A DNA stretch of 64,000 nucleotides from Myxococcota bacterium. GTDB taxonomy: Bacteria > Myxococcota_A > Bradymonadia > UBA7976 > UBA1532. Each line of letters opens with the position of its first letter. The first letter of the stretch is position 1. The stretch covers positions 310,001 to 374,000 of the forward strand of contig CAUJDF010000039.1 in the NCBI GenBank assembly GCA_963169045.1, written 5' to 3'. Positions 28,379 to 37,290 of the stretch are shown one piece after another. The notes beneath the pieces are model-generated. The model had not been told where the DNA came from. It did not search any database and worked only from the letters and a program-made list of their open reading frames with translations. The translations under genes were made by a program, and so were the position numbers.

Positions 28379-29446
28379 TCATCCGGCTGCGGCCAGGCGG
28401 CGGCGCGCCCGCTCCGCCAGGGTGTCGTCGACGACGAGTGAGGCCACGGTCAGCTCGGCGCCGACGTCGATCGGTTCGCCGCTGCCGTCGAGGCGCACGC
28501 GCAGGGGCGATCGCCCCGCGGTCAGCTCACCGCGCACCACCTCGAGCCCGGCGATCGAGAAGAGCCGGCAGAGCGCCACGCACAGCGCCGCCCGCACGTC
28601 GTCGTCGTCTTCGGCGCCGAGCAGCCGCACGATCGCCGACTCGCTCTCGGGCCGCTGGATGCGCCCCAGCGCCTCGGCAGCGTCGAGCCGGAAGGCGCGC
28701 TCCCGGCGCGGGCACAGGGCGGCGAGCAGCGCCACGGCCCGGGCATCGGCCAACAGGCCGAGGCCGCGGATCGCCGCGCGGTGCGGACCATCGCCGCCGA
28801 GCGCCGCGGCGAAGCGGGGGACCGCCGTGCGCAGCCGCCGCCGGGCCGCGAGCTCGAACAGATGGCCGCCGATCCACGAAGACTGCAGCCGCGGATCGTC
28901 CATCGCGGCGAGCAGCGCGCCGTCGGGCAGGTCGTCGCGCGTGAGCAGCGCCGCCACGAGCGCGCCGGCGTCGTCCTCGGGGCCCGTGTCGGCGGGTCCG
29001 TGGGGCCCGTGCCGCGCGCCGAGCTGGAGCAGCGTCGTCCACAGCTCGGGTCCCGGTCGCTCGGCCAATGCCCGACGCCGCGCCATCGCCTCGTGGAGCG
29101 CCCGCTCGTCGGGGCAGTCCAGGTCGAGGCGGCCGCCCCAAGCGCCGAACGCCGCCGCCGCGCTCGTGCCGAGGAGCCGGAGGAGCGCGAACCGGTCGTC
29201 GCGCCCCCCCGCCTCGCGCAGCAGACGCAGCGCGCGCGCCGCCTCGGCCTCGCCGGGCGCCGCCCCGACGAAGTGCCAGAGCGCCGCGCGATTCGCGGCG
29301 ACGCCGTGGCGCTCGCACGCGCCGAGCAGCGCTCGCAGCGCGCCGGCGTCGGGCGGGCCGCGGTGCCCGACATAGCGCGCCACCGCAGCCCGCACGTGTC
29401 GGCTCGGATGGCCCAGTCGATCGAGAATCGCGTCGCGCGCCAGCAT
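28379..29446 (-). CDS. HEAT-repeat protein
   Basis: A 355-aa protein made of short antiparallel helix pairs. HEAT/PBS-lyase-like units are plain: DAILDRLGHPSRHVRAAVARYV near the N-terminus, RAFRLDAAEALGRIQRPES and DDVRAALCVALCRLFS later. It has no signal peptide and no catalytic motif, so a cytoplasmic scaffold role is likely. It ends 51 bases before the DUF924 gene. Its 100-base upstream gap before the next minus-strand gene suggests its own promoter. Confidence 0.75.
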   Translation of the reverse strand: MLARDAILDRLGHPSRHVRAAVARYVGHRGPPDAGALRALLGACERHGVAANRAALWHFVGAAPGEAEAARALRLLREAGGRDDRFALLRLLGTSAAAAFGAWGGRLDLDCPDERALHEAMARRRALAERPGPELWTTLLQLGARHGPHGPADTGPEDDAGALVAALLTRDDLPDGALLAAMDDPRLQSSWIGGHLFELAARRRLRTAVPRFAAALGGDGPHRAAIRGLGLLADARAVALLAALCPRRERAFRLDAAEALGRIQRPESESAIVRLLGAEDDDDVRAALCVALCRLFSIAGLEVVRGELTAGRSPLRVRLDGSGEPIDVGAELTVASLVVDDTLAERARRRLAAAG

Positions 29447-29546
29447 GTCGCCTCTCCCTGTGGGTCGCTCTGCGTACTCACTCGGACAGGCGCGGCGCGC
29501 GTCGCAGAAATCGACATCGACGCGTGTCGTTTTTCGCCGGGCGGCG

Positions 29547-30014
29547 TCAGGGCAGGCGGCCGACGCTCGCGATGTACGGCAGGCACCAGGCGGGATCGGG
29601 CGACGGCGCTGGCCACTCGCCGGGCTGGTCGACGCACGTCACCGCGTAGGCCGCGCCACCCAGGTCGAGGCAACCCTCCAGGCCGGCGGACGGCCCGCCC
29701 GATCCGCCGGCCTCGACGAACGCGAGCGCGGCCGCGCCGCCGCCCGGTAGGGCGCACGACGTCGCGGGACACTTCGCTCCGGGCGCGCGCCGCCGGATGG
29801 TCAGCGCGCTGACCGTCCGCGGCGTGCGGCGCCGCTCCACGTCGACGCCCCCGTCGAAGGGCCGGACCACGTCGCCGAACGCGCCGATCGAGAGGCCCAG
29901 CGCCGGCACGTCGACGCGGCGCGAAGGTTCGACCGGCCCGAGCCCGGCGCAGGGATCGCGGTCCGGCGCGCGGCTGCAGGCGACGGCGAGCAGGCCCAAC
30001 ACCAACGTGCGCAT
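29547..30014 (-). CDS. Short lipoprotein of unknown function
   Basis: The 155-aa product starts at the ATG at 30014, which shares a base with the pirin stop (TGATG). It has a clear lipobox signal (LVLGLLAVAC). The mature part has six further Cys residues (DPCAGLG, AKCPATSCALP, EGCLDLG, VTCVDQP, WCLPYI), suggesting disulfides in the periplasm or at the surface. No family is recognised. It is third in a tight operon after the dioxygenase and pirin genes. Confidence 0.65.
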   Translation of the reverse strand: MRTLVLGLLAVACSRAPDRDPCAGLGPVEPSRRVDVPALGLSIGAFGDVVRPFDGGVDVERRRTPRTVSALTIRRRAPGAKCPATSCALPGGGAAALAFVEAGGSGGPSAGLEGCLDLGGAAYAVTCVDQPGEWPAPSPDPAWCLPYIASVGRLP

Positions 30015-30916
30015 CAGGGATAGCGGACGACCGGCGGCGGGCCGCGGTCGGGCAGGGGGATGCGGTCGGCCTCGCCGGGCACCGGCGGGAACCGGTTCTC
30101 CTTCCAGCGGGCCGCGGCTTCCTGGAGGCGGTCCCGGGAGCTCGAGACGAAGTTCCACCAGATGTGCCGCGGGCCGTCCATCACGGCGCCGCCGAGCGCC
30201 ATGAGCCGGGCCCCGGACGGCGCGGCCAGGTCGACCGGCGCGCCCGGCCGCAGGACCAGCAGCTGGCCCGCCGCGTGCGCCGCGCCGCCGACCTCGACCG
30301 TGCCGACGACGACGTACACCGCGCGCTCCTCGTGCTCCGGCGGCAGCGTCAACCGCGCCCCGGGCGACATCTCGACGTCCGCGTAGAACAGCGCCGACGC
30401 GGTGCGCACCGGCGACCGCAGGCCGAGCAGCGTGCCCGCGATCAGGCGCGCGCGCACGCCCTCACGCTCGACGACAGGCAGCGACGCCGCGCCGTGGTGC
30501 GCGAACGCCGGCGCCGCCTCTTCGGCGTCCGCGGGCAGCGCCACCCACGCCTGGATGCCGAAGAGCGGCGATCCGGCCTCCCGGCGCGCGGGCGGCGTGC
30601 GCTCCGAGTGCACGATGCCGTGGCCCGCCGTCATCCAGTTGACCTCGCCGGGCCGGATCACCTGCACCGTCCCCAGGCTGTCCCGGTGCAGGAGCTCGCC
30701 TTCGAACAGGTACGTCACGGTCGCGAGGCCGATGTGCGGATGCGGTCGCACGTCGAGGCCGCGGCCGACCTCGAACCGCGCCGGGCCCATCTGGTCGAAG
30801 AAGATGAACGGCCCGACGAGGCGCCGCTTCGACGAGGGCAGCGCGCGGCGCACCTCGAAGCCGTCGCCGAGATCGCTGGTGCGCGGGACGATGACGTCGG
30901 CCAGGTCGTCGTGCAT
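30014..30916 (-). CDS. Pirin-family cupin protein
   Basis: A 300-aa bicupin. The N-terminal cupin keeps the pirin metal site: [28 protein letters not shown] and [10 protein letters not shown] (His-His-His-Glu set), and the C-terminal half holds [23 protein letters not shown]. Bacterial pirins act as quercetinase-like dioxygenases or redox-linked regulators. The gene abuts the DODA-type dioxygenase stop with no gap and shares a base with the next lipoprotein gene. The context suggests oxidation of aromatic compounds. Confidence 0.92.
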   Translation of the reverse strand: MHDDLADVIVPRTSDLGDGFEVRRALPSSKRRLVGPFIFFDQMGPARFEVGRGLDVRPHPHIGLATVTYLFEGELLHRDSLGTVQVIRPGEVNWMTAGHGIVHSERTPPARREAGSPLFGIQAWVALPADAEEAAPAFAHHGAASLPVVEREGVRARLIAGTLLGLRSPVRTASALFYADVEMSPGARLTLPPEHEERAVYVVVGTVEVGGAAHAAGQLLVLRPGAPVDLAAPSGARLMALGGAVMDGPRHIWWNFVSSSRDRLQEAAARWKENRFPPVPGEADRIPLPDRGPPPVVRYP

Positions 30917-31813
30917 TCAGCCCACCTGGACGGACCGCTTCGTCGCCGAGCCGTACGTGAACCCGGTGATCGGGAAGCGCACGGGCGATCCGTCGTCGGC
31001 CCCCGCCCCCAGCGTCGCGACGACGGGGACGAAGTGTTCGTGCGTCGGCAATGCGATCTGCACGCCCGGGGCGCGGTTGCGGTAATCGAGCAGCGCGTCC
31101 ACGTCGCGGCGGGCGAGCACGTCGGCGGACCATGCGTCGAACTCCGAGGCCCAGGCCGGCGGCGGGGCGTCGGGCCGGAACTCCATGCGGCGCAGGTTGT
31201 GGGTCAGAAAGCCGCTGCCCATGATCAGCACGCCCTCGCGGCGTAGCGGCGCCAGCGCGCGGCCCAGCTCGAAGAGGGCCGCCGGCTCGAGCGTCGGCAG
31301 CGAGAGCTGGAGCACCGGCACGTCGGCCTGCGGGTACATGGCCACGAGCGGGACGTACGCGCCGTGGTCGAGGCCGCGTGCCGCGTCCTCGGCCACCGGC
31401 TGCTTCGCGCCGAGGAGCGCCTTCACGCGCGCCGCCAGCTCGGGGGCGCCCGGCGCCGGGTACTTCACCTCGTAGTAGCGCGCGGGGAAGTTGTAGAAGT
31501 CGTACACGAGCGGGACGGTGCGCGTCGCGCCCACCGTCGCCGGCCGCGCCTCCCAGTGCGCCGAGAGCACGAGGATGGCCTTCGGCCGCGGCAGAGCGCG
31601 CGCCCAGCCCGAAAGCTCCGCCACCCACTTCGCGTCGTCCAGCAGCATCGGCGAGCCGTGCGCCAGGAAGATCGCGGGCATCGCCGCCTGCGTCTCGCTC
31701 TTCGCGTGCATGTCGTCCCGCTCCTCGCGCACCCGGCACGCGGCGGCCAGGGGCCCCGCGCAACCCGCCGCGAACAGGACCTTCAACGCGTCTCGTCGGT
31801 CCATGCGCTGCAT
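30917..31813 (-). CDS. DODA-type extradiol aromatic-ring-opening dioxygenase with export signal
   Basis: The 298-aa protein is a class III (LigB-superfamily) dioxygenase like 4,5-DOPA dioxygenase: metal-site motifs LAHGSPM, LVLSAHWEAR, GLDHGAYVPL, SGFLTHNLRR and PTHEHFVP. Unlike the usual cytoplasmic enzyme it begins MQRMDRRDALKVLFAAGCAG, a Tat-like signal (RRDALKVL) with possible lipidation at Cys. The mature enzyme may therefore act in the periplasm. ATG at 31813 or 31804 could start it. It is first in an operon with pirin and a small lipoprotein. Confidence 0.88.
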   Translation of the reverse strand: MQRMDRRDALKVLFAAGCAGPLAAACRVREERDDMHAKSETQAAMPAIFLAHGSPMLLDDAKWVAELSGWARALPRPKAILVLSAHWEARPATVGATRTVPLVYDFYNFPARYYEVKYPAPGAPELAARVKALLGAKQPVAEDAARGLDHGAYVPLVAMYPQADVPVLQLSLPTLEPAALFELGRALAPLRREGVLIMGSGFLTHNLRRMEFRPDAPPPAWASEFDAWSADVLARRDVDALLDYRNRAPGVQIALPTHEHFVPVVATLGAGADDGSPVRFPITGFTYGSATKRSVQVG

Positions 31814-31890
31814 ACGCTGGAGAATGGCGCCGCCGCCCGCCGCGAACAATGGGTGGCGGCGCCGACGCACCGTTTCCAGCGCGGGCACAA

Positions 31891-32307
31891 TCAGTCGGTG
31901 CGTTGCGCCTGCTGGGCGACGCCGTGGTAGGCGAGGATCTCGTCGGCGCGCTCGGCCCAGATCTGCGGAAACTTCTCGATGCACATCCCGCAGCACTGGT
32001 TGAACTCGAAGGTCTTGCCGCGGAAGCGGGGGTCGGCGCCCTCGTAGGCGACCCGCGTCGTGAAGCGGCCGAGCGTCTCCGGGCCCATCGGGCTGCGGGT
32101 GACGCCACAGTGGGTGTTGTTGACCTTCACGAGGTCGCCCTCGACGACGAAGGCCGCGCGCTCGCCCTGGCCGGGCGCGAGCGCGGCGGGGGCGACGGTC
32201 GCCGGCGCGGCGGCGGTCGTCTTCGCGGGCGCGGCCTCGCGCTCCATCGCGCAGGCCGCGGTCAGCAGCGTGAGCCCGGCGAGGGCCGGCCATCGGGAAA
32301 GGCGCAT
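31891..32307 (-). CDS. Lipoprotein with YHS-like cysteine metal-binding domain
   Basis: Translation from the ATG at 32307, behind AGGAGGAG, gives 138 aa. A lipobox signal (TLLTAAC) and an Ala/Pro/Thr linker precede a small domain: VNNTHCGVTRSPM, RFRGKTFEFNQCCGMCIEKFPQIWAERADEILAY. The spacing of Cys, then FxGKxFxF, CCxxC, then F, is that of YHS/TRASH-type metal-binding domains, where Cys residues hold copper or other soft metals. It is probably a periplasmic metal sensor or carrier. It lies 77 bases upstream of the dioxygenase gene on the same strand, and the dioxygenase itself needs metal. Confidence 0.65.
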   Translation of the reverse strand: MRLSRWPALAGLTLLTAACAMEREAAPAKTTAAAPATVAPAALAPGQGERAAFVVEGDLVKVNNTHCGVTRSPMGPETLGRFTTRVAYEGADPRFRGKTFEFNQCCGMCIEKFPQIWAERADEILAYHGVAQQAQRTD

Positions 32308-32449
32308 GCGTCTCCTCCTGCGTGCGGGAAGCTCAACCGTCGGCGGCGACCGGACATTCGCCCGGGCCGCGTTCTCCGATGCGCCTCCGCCGTGCGCCCG
32401 GGCCCGCGCGCGGGTTATGGTGCCGCGGGCCACGACCCGCGGGAGCCGC

Positions 32450-35400
32450 ATGAGCCAGTTCCTCGCCCGGATGATCGATCGCGTCTACGCGTCGATGGCG
32501 CAAGGGCCTTCCCTCAACTGCCGTCCGCACCACAGCCGCCAGCGCATCGACCTCGCGCGCCTCGCGCAGGTGGGCGACGGGCCGGCGACACCGCTCGCCG
32601 ACTTGCTGGGCGACGCCGCCGAGCACGCGCGCCTCGGCCGGCCCCGCGGCGCCGCCGAGCCGCTCTCGGACGAGGCGGTGTTCGGCGACGAGCGCCCGCC
32701 GGAGAGCGAGTCCGCCGCCGCCCGCGCCCTCCGCGAGCAGGAGGCTGTGCTGACGCGCCTCACGCTGATCGCCGAGGACGCGCGCGTCTACGTGCAGGAC
32801 ACGGGCGCCCACGTGCTCTACGTCGGTTTCCCTTTACTTTCGCTGCCCACAGCGAGTGGACGCGGCAAAGGGCGCCGCATCCTGGCGCCGGTGGCGTTCG
32901 TGCCCGTGAACCTTGCGGTCCGCGGAGGCCGCCGGCCGTCGATCCACCTGCAGTGCGCCGCCGAGGGCGGCGACCGGGTGACCGCGAACCACACGCTCCT
33001 GGCGTGGCTCGAGGCGCAGACCGGCGCGAAGCTCGGCGATCTCGTCACCGACGAGGAGGGCCGCTCGCCCTGGCACGAGATCGGGGACCTCGTGCGCCGG
33101 ATCGGCGACGCGCTCGACATCGCACCGCCGCCGCCTCTGGGGCCGGCGACGACGCTGGCCGCCGTCCCGGAGACGGACGCGCTGCGCGAGCCGGCGTTCG
33201 TCTTGGCCGGCGTGCTCGGCCTCTTCCCGCAGAGCAACCAGAGCATCCTCGACGACCTGAAGGCCATGGCGGTGGGCGAGACGCCGCTGGGGATCGCCGA
33301 GCCGTTCCTGCGCATGGACGCGTCGCTGCTGGACGCGACGGTCCGCGGGCCGGACGAGGCCACGATCGACGGCGCCCGCGTGCCCTCGCGCGACGCGCTC
33401 CTGACGTCCGCCGATCCCTGCCAGGCGCGCGCGGTCGCGCTGGCGCGACACGCCGGCGGCCTCGTCGTCCACGGACCGCCGGGGACGGGCAAATCGCAGA
33501 CGATCACCAACATCGTCGGCGACCATCTCGCGCGCGGCCAGCGGGTGCTGATCGTCTGCGACAAGCGCACGGCGCTCGACGTGGTCTTCCACCGCCTGGA
33601 TCATCTCGGGCTCGGGCACCTGTGCGCGCTCGTCCACGACCCGGAGCGCGACCGCGCCGACTTCTACCGCGCCGTGCGCGAGCAGCTGGACGCGCTGGTT
33701 GACGCGCCGCTGGTCGATGATCCGGGCGCGGCGCGGGCGGCGGTCGATGCGGAGCTCGACGGGCGCCATGACGAGCTGCGCCGCGTCATGGAGGCCCTGC
33801 ACGGGCGCGCGGACGAGCGCCGCGAGGACGCCCTGCACGCGCTCGTCGGCGAGTGGCTGGCGCGGGAGGGGGACGCCGAGGGACCGTCGCACGGGCTGCT
33901 GCCGGCCGCGCTCGCGCCGCACCAGCCGGCGGTCCACGAGGTGGTCGAGCGCTGCCGGCGCATCCGCTTCACGAGCCACCCGTGGCGCGAGGCCGCGGGC
34001 GGCACGCTCGAAGCCTGGATGCGGCGGCCGCTCGACGAGTGGCGCCGCCGGATGCGCGACGCCGCCGACGCCGCCGTCGCGCTGGACGCCGTCCCCGCGC
34101 CCGCCATGCCGCTGCCGGCAGAGGGCGACGTCCGGGCCGCCGCCGCCGCGCGCGCCGCGCTCGCCGGACAGCTGCGCCCGCTCGTCCGCGCGCACCCGAC
34201 GCTGGCGGCGCGGCTCGCGTCGTCGTCGGAGACGGCGCTGCGCCAGCGGCGGGAGAGCATCGGCGCCCACGGCGCGAGTCTCGCACAACTGCGCGAAACG
34301 ACACGGGATCCTGAGCTGGAACAGGGGACGCACGGCCTCTCGGTGACGCCCGCGCAGCTCGGCGGCTGGACCGTCCAGCTCGAGGACTACCTCGATGTGT
34401 CCGGCCGGTGGTGGCGGTTCCTGGCCTTCTGGCGGCTGATGGCGGTGACGCGCGCCGCGCGCGAGGTCCTGCTGCCGTTCGGCCTGCGCGTGGGGCGGGC
34501 CGCCGCGGAGCGCGCGCTGGGCTTCGTGCGCCGGCGCCGCGCGCGCCTGCTCCTCGACGCGCTCCATCGCGAGCTGCGCGAGGACGTCCCGCCGCCGGAC
34601 GACGCGGGGCTGCTCGACGAGATCGAGGCGGCGCGGGCGCTCGTCGACGTCCTGCTGGACCTGCCGGCGGAGTGTGCGGTCACCGTCCGGCGCGAGCTCG
34701 GCGCGGTCGAGCGCCAGTCCGCGCTGCTCGAGGACCTCGAGGCGTCCGTGCCCCGCGCCGCCGCGGTGGCGACGCTCGAAGAGGCGATGCGCGCCACGGC
34801 GCTGCTCGCGCCCGCGTGGACCGCCGCGCTGGCGCACGCCGCGCGCCGGGGCGAGCCCGTCGCGGCGAAGCTCTCGCCGCTGGCCGAGAAGGTGGACGAC
34901 GTCGAGCACGTCCTGCGGGTCAGGGCGCGCCTGGCCGAGCTGCCGCCGCCTCTACGGACGGCGGTCGAGGCGCACGTCGACGGCACGTGCGGCCCCGAGG
35001 CGGCGTGGCGCTCGCTCGAGCGCGCCGCCTACGCCGCCGCCATCGCGCAGCGCATTCAGGCGCACCGTCACCTCGACGCCTTCGACGCCGAGCGCCTGCA
35101 GGCGACCCTGGCCCGCTACGGGACGCTCGAGCGGCAGAAGCACGCCCTCGTCCGCCAGCAGGTGCTGCACCACTGGCAGCGGGTCCAGCGCGACAGCCTG
35201 CTCGCTTCGACCGGCTCGCGCCTCAACGGGGCCGGCGCCGCCCTGCGCCGACGCCTCGTGACGCGCGGCCAGAACGCGCTGCGGCTGCGCCAATGCCTCG
35301 CGCTCGGCGCCGAGGCACCCGAGGGCGACCCGCTCTTCGACCTGCGCCCGGTGTGGATGGCGAGCCCGCAGACGGTGGCCCAGGTCCTGCCGCGCCGCGC

Positions 35401-36790
35401 GGTCTTCGACGTGGTCGTCTTCGACGAGGCGTCGCAGTGCCGCCTCGAGGAGGCGCTGCCGGTGCTGCTGCGCGCGAAGCGGCTCGTGATCGCCGGCGAC
35501 GAGAAACAGCTGCCGCCCACGCGCTTCTTCGAGTCGGCGCTCGCCGAGAGCCGCCTCGAAGAGGCCGAGGACGAGAGCGCCCTGTTCGAGCAGCGCCAGG
35601 CCGAGATCGAGGACCTGCTCGGTGCCGCCCTGAACCTCGAGCTCGAGAAGAGCTACCTCGACGTGCACTACCGCTCGAACAACGCGGATCTCATCGAGTT
35701 CTCGAACCACAGCTTCTACGGGAGCCGGCTGCAGGCCATCCCCGGCCACCCGCGCAACGTCGCGCCGCACGCGCCCATCACGCTGCTGCACGTGGACGGC
35801 GTGTACGACAAGCGCGTGAACCTGCAGGAGGCCCAGGCGGTGGTGGCGCTCGTGCGCGACCTGCTGGCGCGCGAGGCGCCGCCCTCCATCGGCATCGCCT
35901 GCTTCAGCCTCGCCCAGCGGACGGCGCTCCTGTCGGCGCTCAGCAAGGCCGCCGCCGAGGACCCGACGTTCGCGGCGCGGCTCGAGATCGCGCGCAACCG
36001 CCGGGGCGCCGGGTCCTTCGAGGGCCTGTTCGTGAAGAACCTGGAAAACGTCCAGGGCGACGAGCGCGACCACATGATCATCGCCACCACGTACGGCCCG
36101 GCGCCGAACGGGCGATTCTTCAGGCGTTTCGGACCCTTGGCGACCGCGGGCGGCGGGCGGCGGCTCAACGTCCTCGTCACGCGGGCGCGGCGGCACATCC
36201 ACCTCGTCACCTCGATCCCGCCCGAGATCTACCGCAGCCCGCCGCCGCTCGAGCCGGGACAGACGCCCAGCGGTGCGTGGCTGCTGCTCGAGTACCTGCG
36301 CTTCGCCGAGGCGCTCGAGGCGGCGTACCGCGCGGAGGACGAGGGCGTCACGCCGGTGCCGGAGGGGGTCGTCGAGCGCCCCTCGCGCACGCCGTCGCCG
36401 CCGAGCGCCGTGCTGGCGCGACAGCTGCTCGCGGAGCGCGGCGTCGGCAGCGTCGTCCACTGGGGCAACGAGGGCTTCTGCGTCGACATCGCCGCGCGGC
36501 ACCCGCGCACACCCGAGGGCGTCACCGTCGGCGCGCTCGTGGACTTCGCGCGCTTCGACCGCGCCGGCGACCGCGTCGAGTGGGACCTGTTCCGGTCGGC
36601 GCTGCTACAGGCGACCGGCTGGGAGCTCGTGCGCCTCTGGTCGCACCAGGTCTTCCGCGATCCGGCCGCGGCGCGCCGGCGCCTGGCCGAGGCCCACGAG
36701 CGCTACCTCGAGGCGGAGAGCCGCGCGCTCGCAGCCGTGGCGCGCGAGCTGGACGGGCCGCGAGGGCCGGAGGAGCCCGTCCGGCACTGA
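32450..36790 (+). CDS. SF1 (DNA2/NAM7-type) helicase with C-terminal REase/Vsr-like domain
   Basis: The 1446-aa protein starts at the ATG at 32450 after GGGAG. Residues 1-330 resemble the DUF4011-like N-terminal region of large bacterial helicases. Walker A VHGPPGTGKSQT is at about 340, and the two RecA cores are separated by a long helical insertion. Walker B VVFDEASQC is at about 990, GDEKQLPPTRFF at about 1017, and motifs V/VI LNVLVTRARR at about 1240. From about 1320 an endonuclease-like fold follows: VDIAARHP, VDFARFD, then WELVRLWSHQVFRDP. This matches the MTES_1575/Vsr-like end of defence-associated helicases, although the usual GIECDG acidic motif reads GALVDF. It lies next to tRNA-Leu. 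Likely role: anti-phage defence or DNA repair. Confidence 0.8.
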   Translation: MSQFLARMIDRVYASMAQGPSLNCRPHHSRQRIDLARLAQVGDGPATPLADLLGDAAEHARLGRPRGAAEPLSDEAVFGDERPPESESAAARALREQEAVLTRLTLIAEDARVYVQDTGAHVLYVGFPLLSLPTASGRGKGRRILAPVAFVPVNLAVRGGRRPSIHLQCAAEGGDRVTANHTLLAWLEAQTGAKLGDLVTDEEGRSPWHEIGDLVRRIGDALDIAPPPPLGPATTLAAVPETDALREPAFVLAGVLGLFPQSNQSILDDLKAMAVGETPLGIAEPFLRMDASLLDATVRGPDEATIDGARVPSRDALLTSADPCQARAVALARHAGGLVVHGPPGTGKSQTITNIVGDHLARGQRVLIVCDKRTALDVVFHRLDHLGLGHLCALVHDPERDRADFYRAVREQLDALVDAPLVDDPGAARAAVDAELDGRHDELRRVMEALHGRADERREDALHALVGEWLAREGDAEGPSHGLLPAALAPHQPAVHEVVERCRRIRFTSHPWREAAGGTLEAWMRRPLDEWRRRMRDAADAAVALDAVPAPAMPLPAEGDVRAAAAARAALAGQLRPLVRAHPTLAARLASSSETALRQRRESIGAHGASLAQLRETTRDPELEQGTHGLSVTPAQLGGWTVQLEDYLDVSGRWWRFLAFWRLMAVTRAAREVLLPFGLRVGRAAAERALGFVRRRRARLLLDALHRELREDVPPPDDAGLLDEIEAARALVDVLLDLPAECAVTVRRELGAVERQSALLEDLEASVPRAAAVATLEEAMRATALLAPAWTAALAHAARRGEPVAAKLSPLAEKVDDVEHVLRVRARLAELPPPLRTAVEAHVDGTCGPEAAWRSLERAAYAAAIAQRIQAHRHLDAFDAERLQATLARYGTLERQKHALVRQQVLHHWQRVQRDSLLASTGSRLNGAGAALRRRLVTRGQNALRLRQCLALGAEAPEGDPLFDLRPVWMASPQTVAQVLPRRAVFDVVVFDEASQCRLEEALPVLLRAKRLVIAGDEKQLPPTRFFESALAESRLEEAEDESALFEQRQAEIEDLLGAALNLELEKSYLDVHYRSNNADLIEFSNHSFYGSRLQAIPGHPRNVAPHAPITLLHVDGVYDKRVNLQEAQAVVALVRDLLAREAPPSIGIACFSLAQRTALLSALSKAAAEDPTFAARLEIARNRRGAGSFEGLFVKNLENVQGDERDHMIIATTYGPAPNGRFFRRFGPLATAGGGRRLNVLVTRARRHIHLVTSIPPEIYRSPPPLEPGQTPSGAWLLLEYLRFAEALEAAYRAEDEGVTPVPEGVVERPSRTPSPPSAVLARQLLAERGVGSVVHWGNEGFCVDIAARHPRTPEGVTVGALVDFARFDRAGDRVEWDLFRSALLQATGWELVRLWSHQVFRDPAAARRRLAEAHERYLEAESRALAAVARELDGPRGPEEPVRH

Positions 36791-37107
36791 CGAGGCGGGG
36801 CGGGGTCGGCACCGGCGACCGCGCACCGGTCGCGTGCGCCCGCGGCCGGACCCTGCTCCGCGCGTCGGTCCGTTCGTACGGCATGTTCACGTGGGCGTTC
36901 GCGCACGAGGCGCTCGCCGGCGGCGGCCTCGCGCACGAGGCGCGAACGGAGACCCGGGGCGGCGGCCCACCGCACCGTGATCGCCACGATCAACGAGGCC
37001 TGCGCCGACATGCGGCGCGCCGAGCTCGTGGACGCCTTCACGACGGCAGGCGACGACGGCGGCCGGGCGCCCTGACGCGTGCGCGGCTCACCCCGCGCGT
37101 TGGTGGG
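36791..37107. other. 317-base gap with a direct repeat and a short reading-frame remnant
   Basis: There is no full gene between the helicase stop and the tRNA. The 15-mer TCGCGCACGAGGCGC occurs twice (36899-36913 and 36929-36943). A short plus frame ending at 37074 encodes AAHRTVIATINEACADM and RAELVDAFTTAGDD, which reads like the C-terminal scrap of a protein but has no convincing start. It may be decayed sequence left at a tRNA-linked insertion site. Confidence 0.35.
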
Positions 37108-37191
37108 TACCCGGGGCGGGACTCGAACCCGCACGTCCACAGGGGACCGGGGATTTTAAGTCCCCCGCGTCTGCCGTTCCGCCACCCGGGC
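37108..37191 (-). tRNA. tRNA-Leu (anticodon UAA)
   Basis: Read on the minus strand, the 84 bases fold as a type II tRNA. The acceptor stem is GCCCGGG/CCCGGGT with discriminator A. The anticodon stem GGGGA/TCCCC encloses the loop CTTAAAA (anticodon TAA). A long variable arm follows, then the T arm GCGGG-TTCGAGT-CCCGC. The 3' CCA is not encoded. The 3' end faces the helicase gene, the side on which integrative elements usually insert. Confidence 0.95.
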
Positions 37192-37290
37192 AACGACGGC
37201 GATCGTGCGACGCCCCGCCGCGACGGTCAACTTGCCCGCGGAGCCGTGGCGGTGACAGAGTGAGACGCCTTGGCGGACGGGGAGGGACGA

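Noticed and set aside
36791-37191. Integrated prophage or ICE at the tRNA-Leu
   Set aside because: No integrase, no second copy of the tRNA 3' end and no phage or conjugation genes are seen in the window.
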